Notes: a model not told the origin generated them from the sequence alone. A stretch of 64,000 nt of DNA from Streptomyces sp. CB02056 (GCF_001905545.1 NZ_LIPD01000007.1:689045-753044); one strand, 5' to 3'. Shown: positions 27,008 through 36,342, counted from the first letter of the stretch. Made by a program: numbers and translations.

Positions 27008-28222
27008 ATGCCCCCGAGCCGTACCCCCGCCACCGCCACGACGCAGACCGTCGCCCAGGTGAACCAGACCGTCCTGCTGGAGGTGCTGCGGCGGCACGGC
27101 ACGCTCTCCCGGCAGCGGCTGGCCGCCGAGAGCGGGCTGAGCACCGCGACCGTGCACCGGCTGGTGGAGGTGCTGCGGGCCGAGGGGCTGGTGGAGGTGG
27201 AGACGGAGCGGGCGCCGTCCAGCGGCGGCCGGCCGCCGCAGCTGATCCGGTACAACGCCCGCGCGCAGACCGTGCTGGCGATCGCGGTGCGCCCGCGCCG
27301 GATCGTCGGCGTGGTCGCCGCGCTGGACGGCACGGTGCTGCACGAGGCCGAGCACCACTGGGCGTTCCCCGGCCCGGACCGGCCGCGGGAGATCGCCGCC
27401 GACGAGCTGACCGGCCCGCTGCTCGCACTGGTGGACGGCCTGCGGGACTGGGCCGGGCGGCACGCGGGCGCCCCCCGCGCCCTCGTCGTGGGCGTGCCCG
27501 GGGTGGTCCGGGACCGCACCGGGCTGGTCGAGTTCGCGCCCGCGCTGGACTGGCCCGGGCTGCGGCTGGGGGTGCTGCTCCAGGAGCGCTACGGCGTCCC
27601 GGTGGCGGTCGAGAGCAACGTCAACCTGGTCGCGCTGGCCGTACGGGAGTCGCCCGCCGCGGCCGGGGTGGGCGACCTGGCGGCCGTCGTGGTGGGCATC
27701 GAGGTCGGCGCCGGGATCGTGCTGGACGGCCGGCTGCACCGCGGCCGGCTGGGCGCCGCCGGGGCGCTGGGCCACCTGATGGCCGGGCACGCGGCGCTGG
27801 ACCGGCCGCTCGGGCGGACCGGCGACACCCAGGCGAGGATCGGCGACCACGCGGTGGACCGGCGGATCACCGAGGCCGGTCTGACGGTGTCCGGCACCCC
27901 GGCCGAGCGGGTGGCGGGGCTGTTCCGGCTGGGGCGCGAGGGCGACCCGGCGGCGGTCCGGCTGATCGGCGAGCTCACCGACGACCTGGCGCTGCTGGTG
28001 GCCAACCTGAGCACGGTGCTGGCGCCGGAGCTGATCGCCCTCGGCGGGCGGCTGTTCTGGGAGAGCGGGGGCGAGCTGCCGGCCGCGATCGAGAGCCGGC
28101 TGCAGGGGCGGGTGCCGGTCCTGCCGCGCCTGGTGGTCGTGCACAGCACCACCACCGAGCTGGTCGGCGCGGCCGCGGCGGCGGTCCGGCTCGCGGACGG
28201 GGCGACGTTCATCACCCGGTGA
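27008..28222 (+). CDS. ROK family transcriptional regulator
   Basis: A 404-residue regulator. The N-terminal winged helix-turn-helix (about 17-70) reads VNQTVLLEVLRRHGTLSRQ, then LAAESGLSTATVHRLVEVLR. The ROK sugar-kinase-like domain follows, with ALVVGVPGVVRD, VESNVNLVALAV and VGIEVGAGIVLDG. The usual zinc Cys cluster (CxCGxxGC) is not seen; the corresponding region reads LGAAGALGHLMAGHAALDRPLG, so it may sense its ligand differently or be zinc-free. ROK repressors generally control sugar uptake and degradation genes and release DNA on binding a sugar. It is a single gene within the locus it probably controls. Confidence 0.9.
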   Translation: MPPSRTPATATTQTVAQVNQTVLLEVLRRHGTLSRQRLAAESGLSTATVHRLVEVLRAEGLVEVETERAPSSGGRPPQLIRYNARAQTVLAIAVRPRRIVGVVAALDGTVLHEAEHHWAFPGPDRPREIAADELTGPLLALVDGLRDWAGRHAGAPRALVVGVPGVVRDRTGLVEFAPALDWPGLRLGVLLQERYGVPVAVESNVNLVALAVRESPAAAGVGDLAAVVVGIEVGAGIVLDGRLHRGRLGAAGALGHLMAGHAALDRPLGRTGDTQARIGDHAVDRRITEAGLTVSGTPAERVAGLFRLGREGDPAAVRLIGELTDDLALLVANLSTVLAPELIALGGRLFWESGGELPAAIESRLQGRVPVLPRLVVVHSTTTELVGAAAAAVRLADGATFITR

Positions 28223-28261
28223 GGTCCGGGGCCCGGCCGGCTCTACGGGCTCCCCCGACTA

Positions 28262-28280
28262 TTTCTCACTGTGATAGAAA
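28262..28280. promoter_or_regulatory. Putative ROK-regulator operator before the dehydrogenase-sulfatase genes
   Basis: TTTCTCACTGTGATAGAAA, with arms TTTCT/AGAAA around a 9-nt centre, sits 34 nt before the start codon at 28314. It shares TGATAGAAACT with the site at 40647-40669. Confidence 0.6.
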
Positions 28281-28313
28281 CTCCTTGTGCGTCAGCGACC
28301 CGAGGAGAACCGG

Positions 28314-29315
28314 ATGCCCACCGCCGCCTTCGCGATGGACCCGGAGCGCTTCCCCGACGTGTACGGCCCGCGGGCCCGCGCCCGGGTCGCCGCCCGGGCC
28401 GAGGTGCTGGCCGCCCCGGCCTCGCCCGACGGGGTGTGGAGCGCCGAGCGGCTGGCCGCCGCCGCGCCGGAGGCGCTGCGGGCCGTCGAGGTGCTGTTCA
28501 CCGGCTGGGGCGGGCCCGTCCTGGACGCCGCCGCCCTGGCCCGGCTCCCCCGCCTGCGGCTGGTGCTCTACGCGGCCGGCTCGGTGCGCCGGATCGCCGG
28601 CGAGGCGTTCTGGGCGGCGGGCGTCCCGATCGTCACCGCCGCGCACGCCAACGCCGTCCCGGTCGCGGAGTTCGCCGTGGCGCAGATCGTCTACGCCCTC
28701 AAGGGCGGCTGGCGCCACGTCCTCGACGCCCGGGCCGCCCGCGCCGCCGTCCCGGCCGCCCGCACCCCGGGCGGGTACGGCTCCACGGTCGGCGTCCTGT
28801 CGCTCGGCGCGGCCGGGCGCCTGGTCTGCGAGATGCTGCGCGGCTACGACGTCGAGGTCCTCGCGCACGACCCGTACGCCCCGGTGCCGCCCGGGGTGCG
28901 CGCCGTCGGCCTGGACGAACTCTTCGCCGCCGCCGACGTGGTGAGCGTGCACACCCCGCTGCTCCCGGCGACCCGAGGCCTCGTCGACCGGCGGCTGCTG
29001 ACCTCGATGAAGCCCGGCGCCACGCTCGTCAACACCGCGCGCGGAGCCGTCCTGGACGAGCCCGCGCTGCTGGCCGTCCTCGCCGAACGCCCGGACCTCT
29101 TCGCCGTGCTGGACGTCACCGACCCCGAGCCGCCGCTGCCCGGCTCACCGCTGTTCACCCTGCCCAACGTGGTCGTCACCCCGCACCTGGCGGGCAGCCG
29201 GGGGCTGGAGCGCCGCCGCCTCGGCGACCTGGTCGTCGGCGAGTTCGAGCGCTGGCTGGACGGGGCCCCGCTGCGCCGGGCGCTCGACCCGCACACCTAC
29301 GAACGGATGGCCTGA
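28314..29315 (+). CDS. D-isomer-specific 2-hydroxyacid dehydrogenase
   Basis: A 333-residue NAD(P)-dependent 2-hydroxyacid dehydrogenase. The catalytic triad is visible as Arg in VNTARGAVLDEPAL, Glu in DVTDPEPPLPGSPL and His in VVTPHLAGSR. The Rossmann loop is the variant VGVLSLGAAGRLV rather than a textbook GxGxxG. The ATG at 28314 has GAGGAG 6 nt upstream. The sulfatase gene begins 3 nt after its stop, so the pair is an operon. In this locus it may act on an aldonic or uronic acid derivative; that is inference. Confidence 0.87.
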   Translation: MPTAAFAMDPERFPDVYGPRARARVAARAEVLAAPASPDGVWSAERLAAAAPEALRAVEVLFTGWGGPVLDAAALARLPRLRLVLYAAGSVRRIAGEAFWAAGVPIVTAAHANAVPVAEFAVAQIVYALKGGWRHVLDARAARAAVPAARTPGGYGSTVGVLSLGAAGRLVCEMLRGYDVEVLAHDPYAPVPPGVRAVGLDELFAAADVVSVHTPLLPATRGLVDRRLLTSMKPGATLVNTARGAVLDEPALLAVLAERPDLFAVLDVTDPEPPLPGSPLFTLPNVVVTPHLAGSRGLERRRLGDLVVGEFERWLDGAPLRRALDPHTYERMA

Positions 29316-29318
29316 CCC

Positions 29319-30593
29319 GTGCCGGATCCACAGAGCCCCGACGTCGTCCTGATCCTGACGGACCAGCAGACCGCCGACGCGATGGGCGCCGCCGGGAACC
29401 CGTACCTGCGCACCCCCGCGATGGACGCGCTGGCCGCCGCCGGCACCCGCTACCCCAACGCCTACTGCGCCCAGCCGCTCTGCACCCCCTCCCGGGCCAG
29501 CCTGATGACCGGCCGCCTGCCCAGCACCGTCGGCGTCACCGGCAACACCGGCGGCCCCGAGGACCCGCTGCTCGGGCGCCTGTTCACCGAGGCCGGGTAC
29601 GACTGCGGCTACGGCGGCAAGTGGCACCTGCCGGAGCTGGACCTGCCCGCCGACCGGGGCTTCCGCCGGATCCACCCGGCGGGCGGGGACGACGCCGGAC
29701 TCGCCCGCGCCGCCGCCGGGTTCGTCCGCGCGCCGCGCGAGCGGCCGTTCCTGCTGGTCGCCTCCTTCCTGGAGCCGCACGGCATCTGCGAGTGGGCCCG
29801 CGGCCAGGACCCGCGCACCGGCCCGCTCCCGGCCGCGCCGCCCGTCCCCGAACTCCCGCCGCTGCCCGCCAACTTCCCGGTCGGGCCGTACGATCCGGCG
29901 CTGCCCCGGCTGGCCCGGCTGGCCCAGCCGCACACCCACCCGACGGAGCACTGGCGGGAGGACGACTGGCGCCGCTACCGGCACGCCTACTACGCCCTGG
30001 TGGAGCGGGTGGACCGGCACATCGGCCTGCTGCTGGCCGCGCTGGCGGAGCGCGGCGGCGACCGGGAGACCGTGGTGGTGTTCAGCTCCGACCACGGCGA
30101 CGGCGCGGGCGCCCACCGCTGGAACCAGAAGTGGGCCCTGTACGAGGAGTGCGTGCGGGTGCCCCTGGTGGTCACCGGCCCCGGGGTGGCCGCCGGCGCG
30201 GTCGACGAGCGGCTGGTCGCGGCCGGGCTGGACCTCATCCCGACGCTCTGCGACCTGGCCGGGATCGAGGGGCCGGACGGGCTGCCCGGCCGCAGCGTCC
30301 GCACGCCGCGGCCGCACGACAGCGTGGTGGTCGAGACCCGCTGGGAGATCCCCGGCTTCGACAACGCCCTGGGCCGGATGGTCCGCGCCGGGCGGCACAA
30401 GTACGTCTGCTACGCCTGGGGCGACCACCGGGAGCAGCTCTTCGACCTCGCCGCCGACCCCGGCGAGCTGGTCAACCTCGCGGTCGACGCCCGGCACGCG
30501 GCGCTGCTCGACCGCTTCCGGGGCCTGCTGGCCGGGCACTGCGCGGAGGTCGCCGACCCGTTCGCGCGCTTCGTGCCGCACGCCGCGCGCTGA
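29319..30593 (+). CDS. Type I sulfatase, cytoplasmic
   Basis: A 424-residue arylsulfatase/choline-sulfatase-type hydrolase of the alkaline phosphatase fold. The N-terminal metal site is VVLILTDQQTADAMG; the formylglycine motif is LCTPSRASLMTGR (CxPSR), so a formylglycine-generating enzyme must exist elsewhere. GKWHLPELD supplies the conserved Lys/His, and VFSSDHGDGAG the metal Asp-His. No signal peptide is present, so it should desulfate imported substrates. The GTG at 29319 lies 3 nt after the dehydrogenase stop. The neighbouring lyase and transporter suggest sulfated oligosaccharides as substrate. Confidence 0.9.
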   Translation: MPDPQSPDVVLILTDQQTADAMGAAGNPYLRTPAMDALAAAGTRYPNAYCAQPLCTPSRASLMTGRLPSTVGVTGNTGGPEDPLLGRLFTEAGYDCGYGGKWHLPELDLPADRGFRRIHPAGGDDAGLARAAAGFVRAPRERPFLLVASFLEPHGICEWARGQDPRTGPLPAAPPVPELPPLPANFPVGPYDPALPRLARLAQPHTHPTEHWREDDWRRYRHAYYALVERVDRHIGLLLAALAERGGDRETVVVFSSDHGDGAGAHRWNQKWALYEECVRVPLVVTGPGVAAGAVDERLVAAGLDLIPTLCDLAGIEGPDGLPGRSVRTPRPHDSVVVETRWEIPGFDNALGRMVRAGRHKYVCYAWGDHREQLFDLAADPGELVNLAVDARHAALLDRFRGLLAGHCAEVADPFARFVPHAAR

Positions 30594-30598
30594 CGCGA

Positions 30599-30628
30599 AA
30601 GGGGCCGGCCCGCCCGGGCCGGCCCCTT
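30599..30628. terminator. Bidirectional terminator between sulfatase and propeller genes
   Basis: The perfect inverted repeat AAGGGGCCGGCCCG (30599-30612) / CGGGCCGGCCCCTT (30615-30628) lies between convergent genes. Confidence 0.7.
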
Positions 30629-30640
30629 CCCTCGCGGTCG

Positions 30641-32644
30641 TTACGGCCGGACGGCGATCAGCTCGCGCCCGCGCAGCGTGTAGAGCACGCCGTGCTCGTC
30701 CGCGGCCAGCCGGGCGCCGCTGTACCACTCGGCGTCCAGCCCGACCAGCACGGTGGCGGCCAGGGTGTCGCGGTCCAGCCGGAACAGGCTGCGCTCGCTG
30801 ACCCCGTACAGGGCCCCGCCGAGCGCCAGCAGCCGCGGGTTGGCGCCGGAGACGGCCCCCAGGTCGGCGCGCCGCCCGATCACCGGCACGAACCCGGCCC
30901 GCCGCGAGCCGCACAGGTCGACGGTGAACGCCCGGCCGTTCACGGTCAGGCCGTACAGGGTGTTCCCGAGCACGGCGAGGCTGCTGACGCCCGCGCCGAG
31001 GTCGGTCGCGGTGCGCCACAGTTCGCGGCCGGCCACCGGGTCCCAGGCGGCCAGGTCGCCGCGCGGGCCGGTGGGCCGGGCGTTGTCGCCGCCGAGGAAG
31101 GCCTGGCCGTGCCCGGCGGCGACGGCGCGCACCAGCTGCTCGGGGCCGAGCGGGTCGGTGTGCACGGTGGGCCGGCCGCTGCCCGGGCGGTAGGTGACGA
31201 AGGAGCCGCCGCCGGTGGTGTCGGCCTGGACGCCGAGCAGCAGCAGGCCGCTGTCCGGGTCCCGGCGGATCACCTGCGGCCGGTTCTGCTCCTGCGGCAG
31301 CGCGGCCTCCTTGACGGGTGCCGGGTCGCTTCCCGGCCGGTAGCGCCAGATGCCCTGCGAGGAGTAGACGCCCAGGTAGAGGGTGCCGTCGTCGAGGACC
31401 ACGGTGTCCTTGGCCTCGCCCGGCACCGGGAGCTTGCGGACGGTCCCGGCGGCCAGGTCGTGCAGGGCGAGCGAGCCGTTGCCGCCGACGTAGACCCGCC
31501 CGGCGCGGGCGGCGACCGACATGCCGAGCTGGGCGGCGGCGGGGGCGCCCGCCTCGACCAGGTCCCGGGTGGCGACGGCCCCGGTGCCGAGGTCGAGGGT
31601 CCAGACGGTGCCGCCCTCGGTGACGCCCGCCAGGGTGTCGCCGAGCCGGCCGAGGCCCCAGGAGTTGCCGTCCGGCACCGGCACGGCGAGCTGGTCGAGC
31701 GCGCCGGTGGCGAGGTCGTGGCGCCACAGCACGCCGTGCTCGGTGGAGGTGAACCAGAGGGTGTCCCCCCGGCGCTGGAAGTTGGTGACGCTCTTGGTGC
31801 CGGGGACGGCGAAGGAGCGCAGCACCCGGTGGTCGGCCGGGTCGAGCAGCGCCACGTGGGCGGGCGCGCCCTCGGTGGAGACCGCCAGCAGGTCGTCGCC
31901 GAGGACGGTGATCCGGCGGATGATCGTGTCGCCGCGCAGGTCGGGCGGGGTGATGTCGCTGACGGCGCCGGTGGCCCGATCGACGGCGTACAGGCTCGCC
32001 CGGGTCGCCCCGCCGCCGCCCGCGAGGTTGCTGCCGACGCCGAGGTAGGCGTGGGTCGCGGTGGCCGCGACGGCCCGGCCCTGGGTGGCGTTCGGCGCCG
32101 GGGAGGCGACCTCGGTGACGGCGCCGGTGGCCGGGCTCCAGGCGTAGAGGCCGGGGCCGGCGGCCCGGCCCTTCTGCCGTCCGGTCGCGTAGACCGTCCC
32201 GTCGGGCGCGACGGCCACGTCCCGCACGTCGGCGCCGGGGACGCTGCCGAGCGCGGTGAGCGTGCCGTCGTAGCGGTAGAGGTTGGCCGCGCCCGGGGCG
32301 TCGGTGACGCCGAGGTGGAGCACGCCGCCGTGGGCGGCCGAGCCCTGGACGAAGTTGCCGGTGGGCAGGTCGACGGTGGCGGTGACCCGGCCGGTCGGCA
32401 GGTGGTAGCCGATCACCCGGGCGGGGGCGAGGTTGCGCGAGCCGATCCACAGGGTGTCGTCGATCAGTGTGGCGCTCATCAGGGGGAAGTCGCTGTTCCC
32501 GGGGCCGAGTCCGGTCACCTCCGGTCCCTCGGCCCCGGGTGCGGCGGGGGCCGCCGCGGCGGCGGGCGGGCCGAGCACCGAGAGCGCGGCCACCGCGCCG
32601 GTGCCGAGCAGGAGTTGGCGGCGGGAGGGGTTCACGGCAGGCAT
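30641..32644 (-). CDS. Tat-exported beta-propeller (PQQ/WD-like) protein
   Basis: A 667-residue protein with twin-arginine signal (SRRQLLLGTGAVAALSVLG, cleavage near AAAAAPAAPG) followed by repeated blades of the type DGTVYATGRQKG and DDTLWIGSRNLAP, each carrying a G-x-L/V-Y/W strand pattern; two seven-bladed propellers would fit the length. No enzyme residues are recognisable. Extracellular binding or lyase-like activity on a polysaccharide is possible. An ATG at 32665 overlaps the ATPase stop as ATGA; the ATG at 32644 is preferred because GGAG lies 5 nt upstream and the Tat motif is then near the N-terminus. It is the last gene of the transporter operon. Confidence 0.75.
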   Translation of the reverse strand: MPAVNPSRRQLLLGTGAVAALSVLGPPAAAAAPAAPGAEGPEVTGLGPGNSDFPLMSATLIDDTLWIGSRNLAPARVIGYHLPTGRVTATVDLPTGNFVQGSAAHGGVLHLGVTDAPGAANLYRYDGTLTALGSVPGADVRDVAVAPDGTVYATGRQKGRAAGPGLYAWSPATGAVTEVASPAPNATQGRAVAATATHAYLGVGSNLAGGGGATRASLYAVDRATGAVSDITPPDLRGDTIIRRITVLGDDLLAVSTEGAPAHVALLDPADHRVLRSFAVPGTKSVTNFQRRGDTLWFTSTEHGVLWRHDLATGALDQLAVPVPDGNSWGLGRLGDTLAGVTEGGTVWTLDLGTGAVATRDLVEAGAPAAAQLGMSVAARAGRVYVGGNGSLALHDLAAGTVRKLPVPGEAKDTVVLDDGTLYLGVYSSQGIWRYRPGSDPAPVKEAALPQEQNRPQVIRRDPDSGLLLLGVQADTTGGGSFVTYRPGSGRPTVHTDPLGPEQLVRAVAAGHGQAFLGGDNARPTGPRGDLAAWDPVAGRELWRTATDLGAGVSSLAVLGNTLYGLTVNGRAFTVDLCGSRRAGFVPVIGRRADLGAVSGANPRLLALGGALYGVSERSLFRLDRDTLAATVLVGLDAEWYSGARLAADEHGVLYTLRGRELIAVRP

Positions 32645-32661
32645 GGGGCTCCAGGGTCCGG

Positions 32662-34479
32662 TCATGGGCGGGACGGTTCGGGAGCGCCGGCGGCCACCAG
32701 CAGCTCCCGGGTGTACGGGTGCGCGGGGGCGGCGAACAGCTCGGCGGCGGGCGCCCGTTCGACCACCCGGCCGTGCCGCAGCACCAGCACCTCGTCGCAG
32801 AGGTGCCGGACCAGCGCGAGGTCGTGCGAGATGAACACCAGCCCCACGCCGTGCTGTTCGCGCAGGTCGGCGAAGAGGTTGAGGATCTGCGCCTGGACCG
32901 AGACGTCCAGCGCGGAGGTCGGTTCGTCGGCGACCAGCACCTGCGGGCCGACGGCCAGCGCCCGCGCGATCGCGACCCGCTGGCGCTGGCCTCCGGAGAG
33001 CCGGTGCGGCCGGGCGTCGAGCACCGCCTCCGGCAGGCCGACCAGCTCGCACAGCCCGCGCGGGTCGCGGTCCCGCAGCCCGTGGGTCGTCAGCGGCTCG
33101 GCCAGCGCCTCGCGCACCGTCATCCGGGGGCTGAGCGAGGCGTACGGGTCCTGGAAGACCAGCTGTACCCGGCGCCGCAGTTCGCGTTCCTCGGCGCGGT
33201 CGGCCCCGGCCCAGGAGCGGCCGCCCACCCGGACCGTCCCGGCCTGCGGGCGCACCAGCCCGAGCAGCGCGCGGGCCAGGGTGGACTTCCCGGAGCCGGA
33301 CTCGCCGATCACCCCGACCGCCCGGCCGGGCGCGGCGCTCAGGCTCACGCCGTCCAGCGCCGGGGGCCGGCGGCGGCCGTAGCGCACGGTGAGGCCCTCG
33401 GCGACCAGGACGGGCTCGGCGGCCCGCTCCACCCGTCGCGCCTCGACGATCTGACGTTCCGTCACCACCGCCTGTGCCACGGGGAGGTGGCAGGAAAAGC
33501 CGGAGTCTCCGGTGTCGGCCCACTCCGGCGCCGAGGTCGTGCAGCGGTCGGCGGCGGCCGCGCAGCGCGGTGCGAAGGCGCAGCCGGCGGGCGCCTCCCC
33601 GGCCGCCGGCGGGCGTCCGCCGATGACGGTGAGCGGCGCGCCGGGCGGGCCGTCCAGCCGGGGCACGCCGGCCAGCAGCCCGGCGGTGTACCGGTGCCTG
33701 GGCGCGGCCAACAGGCCTGCGGTGGGCGCCCGTTCGACGATCCGTCCGGCGTACATCACCTGGACGGTGTCGCAGCTGCGGGCCACCACACCGAGGTCAT
33801 GGGTGATCAGCAGGACGGCCGTGCCGGTCTCGTCGCGCAGCCGGACCAGCAGGTCCAGGATCTCCACCCGGGTGCTCGGGTCGAGCGCCGTGGTCGGCTC
33901 GTCGGCGATCAGCAGTTCGGGGCGGTTGGCCATCGCCATGGCGATCAGCACGCGCTGGCGCATGCCGCCGGAGAACTCGTGCGGCCGGTCGCGGTAGCGG
34001 CGCGCGGGCTCGGCGATGCCGACCAGGTCGAGGAGTTCGAGCGCCCGGGCCCGGGCTTCGCGGCGGCTCGCGCCGTGCACCAGGGCGGCCTCGGCGAGCT
34101 GGCGGCCGACCGGCATCCGGGGGTTGAGGTGGGCCAGCGGGTCCTGGAAGACCATGCCGATCCGCCGGCCGCGCACCGCGCGCACGGCGGGCTCGGGCAG
34201 GGCGAGCAGGTCGGTGCCGTCGAAGCGGACGGTGCCGCCGGTGGTGCGGCAGCCCGGCGGCAGCATCCGGTTGACGGCCAGCGCGGTGAGCGTCTTGCCG
34301 GAGCCGGACTCGCCGACCAGGCCGAGGATCTCGCCCGGCCGCACGGTGAGGTCCACCCCGCGCACCGCCTCGCCGCCGCCCGCCGTGACGCGCAGACCGC
34401 GCACCTCCAACAGCGGCGGGCCCGGCACGGCAACGGCGCTGCCGGCCTGGGCCGTTGTGAGGGCATCGGTCGTGGTCAC
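32662..34479 (-). CDS. Oligopeptide/oligosaccharide ABC transporter, fused double ATPase (DppD-DppF type)
   Basis: A 605-residue protein with two complete ABC cassettes. The first has GLVGESGSGKTLTAL, signature EFSGGMRQRVLIAMA and Walker B LLIADEPTTALD; the second has GVIGESGSGKSTLAR, signature RLSGGQRQRVAIARA and LVADEPTSALDVSVQ. Between them is the CAFAPRCAAAADRC Cys motif typical of DppD-like ATPases, an iron-sulfur-type site in some homologues. It energises the two permeases encoded upstream. The GTG at 34479 overlaps the DppC-like stop (GTGA), giving strict coupling. Confidence 0.93.
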   Translation of the reverse strand: MTTTDALTTAQAGSAVAVPGPPLLEVRGLRVTAGGGEAVRGVDLTVRPGEILGLVGESGSGKTLTALAVNRMLPPGCRTTGGTVRFDGTDLLALPEPAVRAVRGRRIGMVFQDPLAHLNPRMPVGRQLAEAALVHGASRREARARALELLDLVGIAEPARRYRDRPHEFSGGMRQRVLIAMAMANRPELLIADEPTTALDPSTRVEILDLLVRLRDETGTAVLLITHDLGVVARSCDTVQVMYAGRIVERAPTAGLLAAPRHRYTAGLLAGVPRLDGPPGAPLTVIGGRPPAAGEAPAGCAFAPRCAAAADRCTTSAPEWADTGDSGFSCHLPVAQAVVTERQIVEARRVERAAEPVLVAEGLTVRYGRRRPPALDGVSLSAAPGRAVGVIGESGSGKSTLARALLGLVRPQAGTVRVGGRSWAGADRAEERELRRRVQLVFQDPYASLSPRMTVREALAEPLTTHGLRDRDPRGLCELVGLPEAVLDARPHRLSGGQRQRVAIARALAVGPQVLVADEPTSALDVSVQAQILNLFADLREQHGVGLVFISHDLALVRHLCDEVLVLRHGRVVERAPAAELFAAPAHPYTRELLVAAGAPEPSRP

Positions 34480-35321
34480 CGCAGTCTCTCCCGGTTGAAC
34501 GAGTCGGCGAGCAGGGTCAGGCCGAACACCAGCAGGCCGAGCAGGACGACCGGCGCCAGGGCGTAACCCGGGTGGAGGAAGAGGTACTTGGAGCCGGTGT
34601 TGATCATCGTGCCGAGCGAGGGGGCGGGCGGCTGGATGCCGAGGCCCAGCACGCTCAGGCCGCCCTCGGTCTTGACGGCGTGCGCCATCGCGACGGCCAG
34701 CAGCGCGGTGGTGGCGTCGACGACGTTCGGCAGGACGTGGCGGCGCAGGATCCGGCCGCGCGGCACACCGAGCACCCGGGCCGCCACCACGTGGTCGCGG
34801 GCCAGCTGGGCGAGCAGGGCCGCCCGCGCCTGGCGTCCGAAGGAGGGCAGCGCGCTGAGCACGATGGTGGCGACCACGGTGCCCAGCCCCGGGCGCACCA
34901 GCAGGGCGAGCGCGAGGCCGAGCAGGACGCCGTGCAGGCCGAGCAGCAGGTCGAACAGCCGTTGGACGGCCTCGCCCAGCAGCCGGTTCAGCCCGCCGAG
35001 CAGGCCCAGCGCGGTGCCGAGCACGGCGGCCGCGGGGACGGCCAGCAGGCAGACCAGCAGTTCGGTGCGGATCCCGGCCAGCGCCCGGGCGAGCAGGTCG
35101 CGGCCGACCTCGTCGGTGCCCAGCAGGTGGGCCGCCGACGGCCCGGCCAGGGCGTCCGGGCCCTGCCGGTAGGGGTCGGCGGCGAGCAGCGGGCCGAGCA
35201 GCCCCAGCAGCACCACCAGGAGGACGAGGAGCGCGCCGGTGCGCCCGCGCCGGGTGCGCAGCGCGGCCGGGAGCGCGGGCAGGGCGAGCCGGCGGCGGCG
35301 TACGGCGAGGGTGCTGGTCAC
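34476..35321 (-). CDS. ABC transporter permease, DppC type
   Basis: A 281-residue inner-membrane permease. The N-terminal anchor RGRTGALLVLLVVLLGLLGPLL and the LLGTDEVGRDLLARALAGIR motif are characteristic of DppC/OppC. The EAA loop region reads AARVLGVPRGRILRRHVLPNVV. GTG start with GTGA overlap to the DppB-like gene. It forms the channel with the upstream permease. Confidence 0.92.
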   Translation of the reverse strand: MTSTLAVRRRRLALPALPAALRTRRGRTGALLVLLVVLLGLLGPLLAADPYRQGPDALAGPSAAHLLGTDEVGRDLLARALAGIRTELLVCLLAVPAAAVLGTALGLLGGLNRLLGEAVQRLFDLLLGLHGVLLGLALALLVRPGLGTVVATIVLSALPSFGRQARAALLAQLARDHVVAARVLGVPRGRILRRHVLPNVVDATTALLAVAMAHAVKTEGGLSVLGLGIQPPAPSLGTMINTGSKYLFLHPGYALAPVVLLGLLVFGLTLLADSFNRERLR

Positions 35322-36277
35322 CGGTCCTCCCCGGTGCCGGCGCGGGCGATCCGCGGGTCGAGCCGGCCGACCAGCAGCTCCGAGCCGAGCTGGACGAGTA
35401 CGGCGACGGCGACGGCGAGCATGATCAGGGTCTGGGCGACCGGGTAGTCCCGCTGGTTGATGGCGTCCAGCAGCAGCTGGCCGAGGCCGTGCCGGGCGAA
35501 GAGCTGTTCGGCGACCACCGCGCCGCCGAGCAACTCGCCCAGGTGCAGGCCGAATTCGACGCAGAACGGGGCCAGGCTGTTGGGCAGCACATGGCGCGCC
35601 AGGACCCGCCGGGGCGAGGCCCCCTTGGCGACGGCCGTCAGCACGAACTCCTCCTGGCGGGTGCGGCGCAGCTCGGTGGCGAGCAGCCGGGCCAGCACCG
35701 CCGCCCCCGGCAGCGCGAGCGCGACGGCGGGCAGGGCGAGGTACTGGACGGCGAGGTCCGGCGCGGTGAACAGGTCCCGCTCGCCGCCGGCGGGCAGCAG
35801 GCGCAGCAGGACGGCGAAGACGAAGACGAAGAGCACGGCGGTGACGTACACCGGCAGCGCGAGCAGGGCGGTGGCCAGCGGGTCGAGCACCCGGGCGAGC
35901 CGGCCGCGGCGCTCGGCGGCCAGCGCGACGCCCAGCAGCAGGCCGAGGACCAGCATCAGCAGCCCGGCGACGAGGGCGAGTTGGACGGTGCTGCCGACGC
36001 TCTGGCCGATCAGCCGGGTGACCGGCTCCCGGTAGTGGAAGGAGCTGCCCGGGTCCCCGGTGAGCAGTCCGTGCAGCCAGCCCAGGTACTGGACGGGCAT
36101 CGGCCGGTCCACGCCGAGGCTGCCGGCGAGCCGGTCGCGCTGCTCCTGGTCGGCCTCGGCGCCGAGCGCGGCGGAGACCGGGTCGCCGGGGGCGAGGCGG
36201 AGCAGCAGGAAGACGGCGACGGAGGCGAGCCAGAGCGTGGCCAGCGCGCCGGCCGCCTTTCTGGTCCAGTAGGGCAC
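35318..36277 (-). CDS. ABC transporter permease, DppB type
   Basis: A 319-residue permease with six predicted membrane segments. Family marks are LLRLAPGDPVSAALG near the N-terminus, SLGVDRPMPVQYLGWL, and the EAA loop VAKGASPRRVLARHVLPNSLAPF. The GTG at 36277 has GGAG 7 nt upstream. It follows the lipoprotein gene after 126 bp that contain a hairpin. Confidence 0.92.
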   Translation of the reverse strand: MPYWTRKAAGALATLWLASVAVFLLLRLAPGDPVSAALGAEADQEQRDRLAGSLGVDRPMPVQYLGWLHGLLTGDPGSSFHYREPVTRLIGQSVGSTVQLALVAGLLMLVLGLLLGVALAAERRGRLARVLDPLATALLALPVYVTAVLFVFVFAVLLRLLPAGGERDLFTAPDLAVQYLALPAVALALPGAAVLARLLATELRRTRQEEFVLTAVAKGASPRRVLARHVLPNSLAPFCVEFGLHLGELLGGAVVAEQLFARHGLGQLLLDAINQRDYPVAQTLIMLAVAVAVLVQLGSELLVGRLDPRIARAGTGEDR

Positions 36278-36310
36278 GGGGGTACTCCAAGGGGGTCGGA
36301 GGAGCCGCCC

Positions 36311-36332
36311 CAGGGCGGTGGGGGTCGCCCTG
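36311..36332 (-). terminator. Intercistronic hairpin after the substrate-binding protein gene
   Basis: CAGGGCG (36311-36317) pairs with CGCCCTG (36326-36332) around an 8-nt loop. Such hairpins often limit read-through or protect the mRNA so that the binding protein outnumbers the permease. Confidence 0.45.
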
Positions 36333-36342
36333 GGACGGCCGT

